Below are positions 39,112 through 43,223 of a stretch of DNA of 43,223 bases, in pieces. The position numbers and the translations under genes are program-made. Source of the DNA: Pseudobdellovibrionaceae bacterium (GTDB lineage Bacteria; Bdellovibrionota; Bdellovibrionia; Bdellovibrionales; UBA1609); assembly GCA_030591685.1 (NCBI GenBank), contig JAUVAX010000018.1, positions 1 to 43,223 on the forward strand, read 5' to 3'. A model generated the notes under the pieces. That model made no database searches. It was not told where the DNA came from and worked only from the letters and a program-made list of their open reading frames with translations. How positions within the stretch are numbered: the stretch's first letter is position 1; each line of letters begins with the position of its first letter.

Positions 39112-40383
39112 ATGCCGTTTAGAATACCTCGCCCAAAGGGCCTTACGAGCCAAATAATTTTCGCTATGATTTTAGGTCTAGCTGCAGGGTTAATACTCAA
39201 TGATATCGGAGGCGGAGGACAGGCCCAAAAATGGTTAACAGATGGGTTTTTACTTGTTGGTGGTAAAATTTTTATTTCTAGCCTAAAACTTTTAGTCGTA
39301 CCCCTTGTTTTTGTATCTTTAGTTTGCGGTACAGCAAGTTTAGACGACATCACTAAACTTGGGCGTGTCGGGGGTAAAACTCTGGGCTTATATCTTTTAA
39401 CCACAGCTATTGCGATTAGTATTGCCCTGGTCCTTGCACTGCTCATACAGCCCGGCGCTGGGTTTAACCTGCCAACGGATGTAACCTTTACAGCCAAGGC
39501 TGCACCGAGCCTTGTTCAAACAATTATAAATATTTTTCCAACAAACCCTGTTTGGGCCATGGCCAATGGCAAGATGCTTCAAATAATTGTGTTTTCTGTT
39601 CTTCTGGGTATGGCGATCACCCTCTCTGGAGAGCCCGGAAAACGAGTACTCCATTTCTTTAAAGACTTTAATGACGTCATCATGAAATTAGTTATGATGA
39701 TCATGCTTATTGCCCCCTACGGTGTTTTTTGCCTTATTGCACGGGTCTTTGCCGATCAAGGCATTAGCGCCATAGCACCACTTGCAAAGTACTTTTTTGT
39801 TGTACTGTTTGCACTGTTACTACACGTGAGTTGCACCTACTTTGGGTTACTTGCACTTTTAGGCCGATTAAACCCTATTCAGTTTTTCAAAAAATTTAAA
39901 AGTGTACCTATGTTTGCCTTTAGTACCGCCAGCAGTGGCGCCACTATCCCTGTCACACTTGAAAACGTTGAACACAAGCTTGGTGTAAAAAACTCTATTG
40001 CTTCGTTTACAATCCCTCTCGGGGCTACCATTAATATGGACGGCACAGCCATCATGCAGGGGGTTGCCACCATATTTATAGCACAAGCTTATGGGATTGC
40101 CCTGGGCGTTGACCAGTTACTTATGGTTATTGTTACAGCTACTTTGGCCTCTATTGGTACTGCGGCTGTGCCAGGAGTAGGGCTTATCACCCTGGCTATG
40201 GTTCTTAACCAAGTGGGTCTGCCCGTAGAGGGCATTGGACTTATTATAGGTGTGGATCGACTATTAGACATGGCTCGAACAGCAGTCAATGTCACAGGTG
40301 ACGCTGCTGTCACCTGCATTGTCGCCAAAACCGAAAAGTCTATGAATATGACAACCTTTAATAAACCTAATAATTTAAAATAA
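39112..40383 (+). CDS. Dicarboxylate/amino acid:cation symporter (GltP/DctA type)
   Basis: An inner-membrane transporter of the DAACS family importing glutamate, aspartate or C4-dicarboxylates with H+ or Na+. The ATG at 39112 has AAGGAAG upstream; an in-frame GTG at 39079 has none. The 423 residues have the family marks: serine-rich hairpin STASSGATIPVTLE, the unwound helix 7 NMDGTAIMQG, hairpin 2 TLASIGTAAVPGVG and helix 8 DRLLDMARTAVNVTGD, with R and D of the substrate and cation sites. A predator absorbing prey amino acids would benefit. It ends at a bidirectional terminator. Confidence 0.92.
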   Translation: MPFRIPRPKGLTSQIIFAMILGLAAGLILNDIGGGGQAQKWLTDGFLLVGGKIFISSLKLLVVPLVFVSLVCGTASLDDITKLGRVGGKTLGLYLLTTAIAISIALVLALLIQPGAGFNLPTDVTFTAKAAPSLVQTIINIFPTNPVWAMANGKMLQIIVFSVLLGMAITLSGEPGKRVLHFFKDFNDVIMKLVMMIMLIAPYGVFCLIARVFADQGISAIAPLAKYFFVVLFALLLHVSCTYFGLLALLGRLNPIQFFKKFKSVPMFAFSTASSGATIPVTLENVEHKLGVKNSIASFTIPLGATINMDGTAIMQGVATIFIAQAYGIALGVDQLLMVIVTATLASIGTAAVPGVGLITLAMVLNQVGLPVEGIGLIIGVDRLLDMARTAVNVTGDAAVTCIVAKTEKSMNMTTFNKPNNLK

Positions 40384-40400
40384 CAGAGTCAGGTATAGTA

Positions 40401-40428
40401 AGTGAGGCTTTAAATAAAAAGCCTCACT
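40401..40428. terminator. Bidirectional terminator between symporter and histidine kinase
   Basis: AGTGAGGCTTT (40401-40411) pairs with AAAGCCTCACT (40418-40428) around AAATAA. Only interrupted T and A tracts flank it, but its place between two convergent genes supports a terminator role. Confidence 0.75.
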
Positions 40429-40454
40429 ATTTATTATTTAATAGCACACACGAC

Positions 40455-42581
40455 TTACACAATCTCTATGGTCTCTATTTGGCCTTTATATAAATACCTC
40501 AAGCCAGTTTGGTCACAGTACTCAAGCACCTCTAAGTTATTAGAGGCCCCGGTCACTAAAATAGATTTATCTTTAATCTCAAGCTGCTCAATGATTTTAA
40601 TTCCATTAAGTTTTGAGTTGTCGAACTCATAATCAACCAAATATAACACCTCAGGCCCAAGGCTGTTAAGCTTACGCAGCTCATCTAAGTCTTCATCTGG
40701 GCTTGAAAAGTATTTTAGATCAACAGAGCAATGCTTTAGTTTTAACTGCCAGGCTTTAAATATTTCTTCATTATCATCGATCACAACAACAGTACTTATG
40801 TTTTTTAAAACAATTTGAGAAACATACCAGCTGGGCTTTCGGGTGATGGGTATCTCTATAACCACCTCAGTACCAACACCTTGCTTAGACTCAATGTAAA
40901 TCTGCCCCCCCCAACTTTCAATGAGGGCTTTTGCATGGTAGAGCCCCAGGCCCGTCCCTTGAAGTTTATTAAACGTGGCCTCTTTGCCGAACACAAAGGG
41001 GAGGTGGGTTTTACTAATTCCGCTCCCATTATCTTGAATGGATATAATATTATGAATTTTATTAGCCTCCAGGTGAACTAAAACCTGGCCCTGCCCACTC
41101 ATTGAATCCGTTGAGTTGTTAATTATATTCGACATAATCCTGTAAAGCTCGATGGCATCAATTTTTGAAAAAGTCAGTTGAGCCTCTGGCTCGATGGTTA
41201 AATTAAGTTCAATATTTGAGGCTACAGAGATTTGCATTATTTTCTCCTCAACCACCTCTTTTAACCTTTGAGCAATCACAACAGGCCTTGTTACGGCATT
41301 AGACACTAGGGTTGTTTGCTGCTTTTGAAGCTCATCACTTCGACTTAAAAGCTTGTTTGCTATCCCCTCAATGCGTTGAGTGACCGATTGTATTATACCA
41401 CGGGTTTCATCGGGGAGCCCCTTTGTGGCCTTAACCAAAATACTTAATGCTGAAAGCGGGGAACGTATATCATGAGCAATTTGTCTGTTGGACTCTGCTA
41501 TGCCACGCTCCCTCTCAATATGTATTTGCTCTTTTTGATAATTTTTTAATGATTTTACCATTTTATTTAAATTGTTTTCTAGCTGATTGATCTCCTTAGA
41601 GCCTGATTCGTTAAACCTATAGTTTAAATCATTAGTACTCATAATGTTCTTTAAGCCACTGTTTATATGGTCAATTTCTGATATTAAAAGTTTTGAGAGC
41701 CGCTGAGAGAGGATAAAACTAATAAACACAAGCGCCAAAAAAAGTACTGATGACACTTGTGCTGAGGTTATAATTTTTTGTTTCAGATTGTCCCTAGATA
41801 CATTCAGTACAAGTTTATAATAGTAATCACCCTTTGCATCCATCAGGCCCTTCTCTTTGCACTCGCAGCAGGTCCTCCCATTTTTAGTGGGGATAATTTT
41901 AATAAATACATCGTTACCCTGAGTGTCCGAGAGAACCCTGTTCTTAAACTCCTCACTTTTTTGCTCTGCCATTTTTTTACCAGAGGCCGTATACAAAGCC
42001 ATCCCGTTCAACTTTGGATTAAAGGAAAGTATATTTTTAAAAGCCTCCCCTAAGAAAAATGTTTGGCTGCCCATGTTTAAAACATATCTGCCAGATAATA
42101 TCGACTTTACTAAAAACTTATAGGTTTTATTTGTAATCCTTGAAGGCATAATGGGCGTTTCTACAATTTTTAAGTTTTTTACAAAAAAGTTTTTATACTC
42201 TTTGCACAGACTAAAAAGATTTATTTTATCTGTAGAAAATTTTTTGTTCGTATTTCTTACAAACTCACCCTTAGAGTTTGCAATGCCCATCCCCGAAACA
42301 GAAAATAGTTTTGAAATGTCCGATAGTTCTTTATTTGAAATCATTCCTTTTGATTTAATAGTCTCTTCTACATGAAAGGCGGTGGCCTCCATGATTGTTT
42401 TCATCATTTCTTCAAACTGAAGGATGTTTGACGTTATACCATTAGAAATAGCTGTATATTTTGATTGAAATTCATTTTGATGAGATTTTTTTAACTCCAC
42501 AAAAGTGTAAGCGGTGATAAAGCTACAAACAATAAGTGAGGTTATAAAGATTGATAAAAAAAGTTTTCTTGAGAGTTTCAT
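40455..42581 (-). CDS. Hybrid sensor histidine kinase with a periplasmic sensor and C-terminal receiver
   Basis: A 708-residue membrane kinase. Span 1 is about residues 8-30 and span 2 about 275-297; between them lies a periplasmic domain of about 240 residues with a Cys cluster CCECK (about residues 237-241). Then a HAMP-like linker, the HisKA dimerisation helix with the phosphoacceptor in RQIAHDIRSPLSAL (about residue 370), the ATPase domain (NIINNSTDSM, QDNGSGIS, GTGLGLYHAK) and a receiver (VVVIDDNEE, phosphoacceptor in YLVDYEF, LVTG, YLYKGQ). No response regulator is adjacent. Signal and output are unknown; phosphorelay to a separate protein is expected. Confidence 0.9.
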   Translation of the reverse strand: MKLSRKLFLSIFITSLIVCSFITAYTFVELKKSHQNEFQSKYTAISNGITSNILQFEEMMKTIMEATAFHVEETIKSKGMISNKELSDISKLFSVSGMGIANSKGEFVRNTNKKFSTDKINLFSLCKEYKNFFVKNLKIVETPIMPSRITNKTYKFLVKSILSGRYVLNMGSQTFFLGEAFKNILSFNPKLNGMALYTASGKKMAEQKSEEFKNRVLSDTQGNDVFIKIIPTKNGRTCCECKEKGLMDAKGDYYYKLVLNVSRDNLKQKIITSAQVSSVLFLALVFISFILSQRLSKLLISEIDHINSGLKNIMSTNDLNYRFNESGSKEINQLENNLNKMVKSLKNYQKEQIHIERERGIAESNRQIAHDIRSPLSALSILVKATKGLPDETRGIIQSVTQRIEGIANKLLSRSDELQKQQTTLVSNAVTRPVVIAQRLKEVVEEKIMQISVASNIELNLTIEPEAQLTFSKIDAIELYRIMSNIINNSTDSMSGQGQVLVHLEANKIHNIISIQDNGSGISKTHLPFVFGKEATFNKLQGTGLGLYHAKALIESWGGQIYIESKQGVGTEVVIEIPITRKPSWYVSQIVLKNISTVVVIDDNEEIFKAWQLKLKHCSVDLKYFSSPDEDLDELRKLNSLGPEVLYLVDYEFDNSKLNGIKIIEQLEIKDKSILVTGASNNLEVLEYCDQTGLRYLYKGQIETIEIV

Positions 42582-42776
42582 GATGAATTCCTTACAGAAC
42601 TCATCGACAGTTTAGGCTTTAAATTTTAAAAAGAAATGTCTAAATTTCTGGGCTAAATACTCAGGCTATAAAGGGTCTTCTGCCCCCCTTTAGCACCCTT
42701 AAGATCAAGACTAAAGTCTAAATGCAAAAGGGTCAAAAACAGGAGTTTGAACCCTAAATAGTCATATTCTTTGTTA

Positions 42777-43094
42777 TTAACTTTCAGTGGGGTAGCCTGA
42801 GGCATGCCAAGCATCCATACCCAATTCAGCAATACATACAATATTTGTAAACCCTGAGCTCCTTAGTAACTCGGCGGCTCTTTGCGCCCTACCACCCATT
42901 TTACAGTGCACATAAATTGTTACATATTTTTTTAAATCTTCTAATTTTTCAGGCAATTGCCCTAACGGGATATTTAAGCTACTCGGCATATGCCCGCTGG
43001 CATACTCGTCTGGGTTCCTAACGTCTAAGATTATTTCTCCACTTTTAAGCTCATGTAGTTTTTCATGTAAATCATGAACTGATATTTTTGTCAC
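42777..43094 (-). CDS. Single-domain rhodanese (thiosulfate sulfurtransferase-like)
   Basis: A 105-residue cytoplasmic sulfurtransferase domain. The active-site loop is HCKMGGRA with persulfide-forming C64, within VTIYVHCKMGGRAQRAAELL, and the CH2A-like DVRNPDEYASGH lies near the N-terminus. It starts with GTG at 43094 behind AGGAGGGG. The 111-bp octamer repeat begins only 18 bp upstream and runs to the window edge, so its promoter lies within or beyond the repeat. 42582-42776, between it and the histidine kinase, shows no gene. A functional link to the persulfide dioxygenase at 32418 is possible. Confidence 0.92.
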   Translation of the reverse strand: MTKISVHDLHEKLHELKSGEIILDVRNPDEYASGHMPSSLNIPLGQLPEKLEDLKKYVTIYVHCKMGGRAQRAAELLRSSGFTNIVCIAELGMDAWHASGYPTES

Positions 43095-43112
43095 TCACCC
43101 CTCCTGTTTGTT

Positions 43113-43223
43113 TATTTAGTTATTTAGTTATTTAGTTATTTAGTTATTTAGTTATTTAGTTATTTAGTTATTTAGTTATTTAGTTATTTAGTTATTTAGT
43201 TATTTAGTTATTTAGTTATTTAG
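43113..43223. repeat. 8-bp tandem repeat, about 14 copies, at the window edge
   Basis: TATTTAGT is repeated head-to-tail 13.9 times with no sequence variation up to the last base of the window. On the opposite strand the unit reads ACTAAATA. The array is directly upstream of the rhodanese gene and its true length is not known. Confidence 0.95.

Noticed and set aside
42653-42841. Minus-strand open frame of 62 codons overlapping the rhodanese end
   Set aside because: It overlaps a clear rhodanese gene in another frame and shows no RBS or recognisable sequence.
43113-43223. CRISPR array
   Set aside because: The 8-bp units are contiguous without spacers; this is a simple tandem repeat.

Overview
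The window is a 43.2 kb AT-rich chromosomal segment, most likely from a member of the Bdellovibrionota (Bdellovibrio-like predatory bacteria). The evidence is indirect: a short flagellin with only the conserved ends, several lipoproteins with a Bdellovibrio-style FQNC or LxxC lipobox, two L,D-transpeptidases side by side, and an unusually high share of secreted proteins of unknown function. No rRNA, tRNA, CRISPR array or transposase gene was found. Both ends of the window run into short tandem repeats (9 bp x 3 on the left, 8 bp x about 14 on the right), so the contig probably breaks there for assembly reasons.

Layout. 0-1.4 kb: flagellin, with a double ribosome-binding site and a 4-codon leader, followed by a 31-residue membrane peptide and a terminator. 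1.4-9.4 kb: a D-amino-acid-type aminotransferase, then lipoproteins and secreted proteins, including a secreted phospholipase-D-family enzyme. 9.4-12.5 kb: a secreted-protein gene inserted between two convergent genes, flanked by about 255-bp imperfect direct repeats that carry the 3' end of ubiB; the intact ubiB follows. 12.7-18.0 kb: housekeeping genes (lexA, dapF, an FNR/2Fe-2S reductase, a MerC-like membrane protein, a carboxylesterase, a low-molecular-weight phosphatase). 18.0-22.5 kb: an accessory block with a putative zinc peptidase, a BamE-like lipoprotein, an XRE-MntA/HepT toxin-antitoxin pair, a copy of the phosphatase 3' end, and a class II Fic protein with a C-terminal winged helix, ending in a perfect 32-bp palindrome. 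22.5-28.4 kb: fadL, an unknown gene and parA in one operon, a small lipoprotein, Fe-superoxide dismutase, an AI-2E-family permease and Hsp20. 28.8-32.3 kb: a four-gene operon of three secreted unknowns and a fatty-acid-hydroxylase-type membrane enzyme. 32.4-43.1 kb: a persulfide-dioxygenase-like metallohydrolase, cardiolipin synthase, an alpha/beta hydrolase, the two convergent L,D-transpeptidases, a GltP-type symporter, a hybrid histidine kinase and a rhodanese.

The most unusual signals are structural. (1) Two separate loci have the same architecture: accessory genes flanked by an intact gene and a second, diverged copy of a neighbouring gene's 3' end. The diverged copies keep their reading frames and differ mainly at synonymous sites, so the divergence arose while they belonged to functional genes, which points to DNA imported from a relative. 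(2) A short motif, GGTGCC plus a few bases plus CTGAATT, lies at or near the left edge of both insertions and forms the palindrome after fic. (3) Three genes have a run of exactly nine G just before the start codon, and the rhodanese has a 111-bp octamer repeat 18 bp upstream; both are candidate length-variable expression switches. (4) The toxin-antitoxin and Fic genes each have repeated operator-like boxes in front of them.

Themes that connect the genes: cell envelope and peptidoglycan (aminotransferase, dapF, two L,D-transpeptidases, cardiolipin synthase, FadL, many lipoproteins), stress and sulfur or redox chemistry (sodB, Hsp20, lexA, persulfide dioxygenase, rhodanese, MerC-like protein), and mobile defence or conflict modules in the 18-22.5 kb block.
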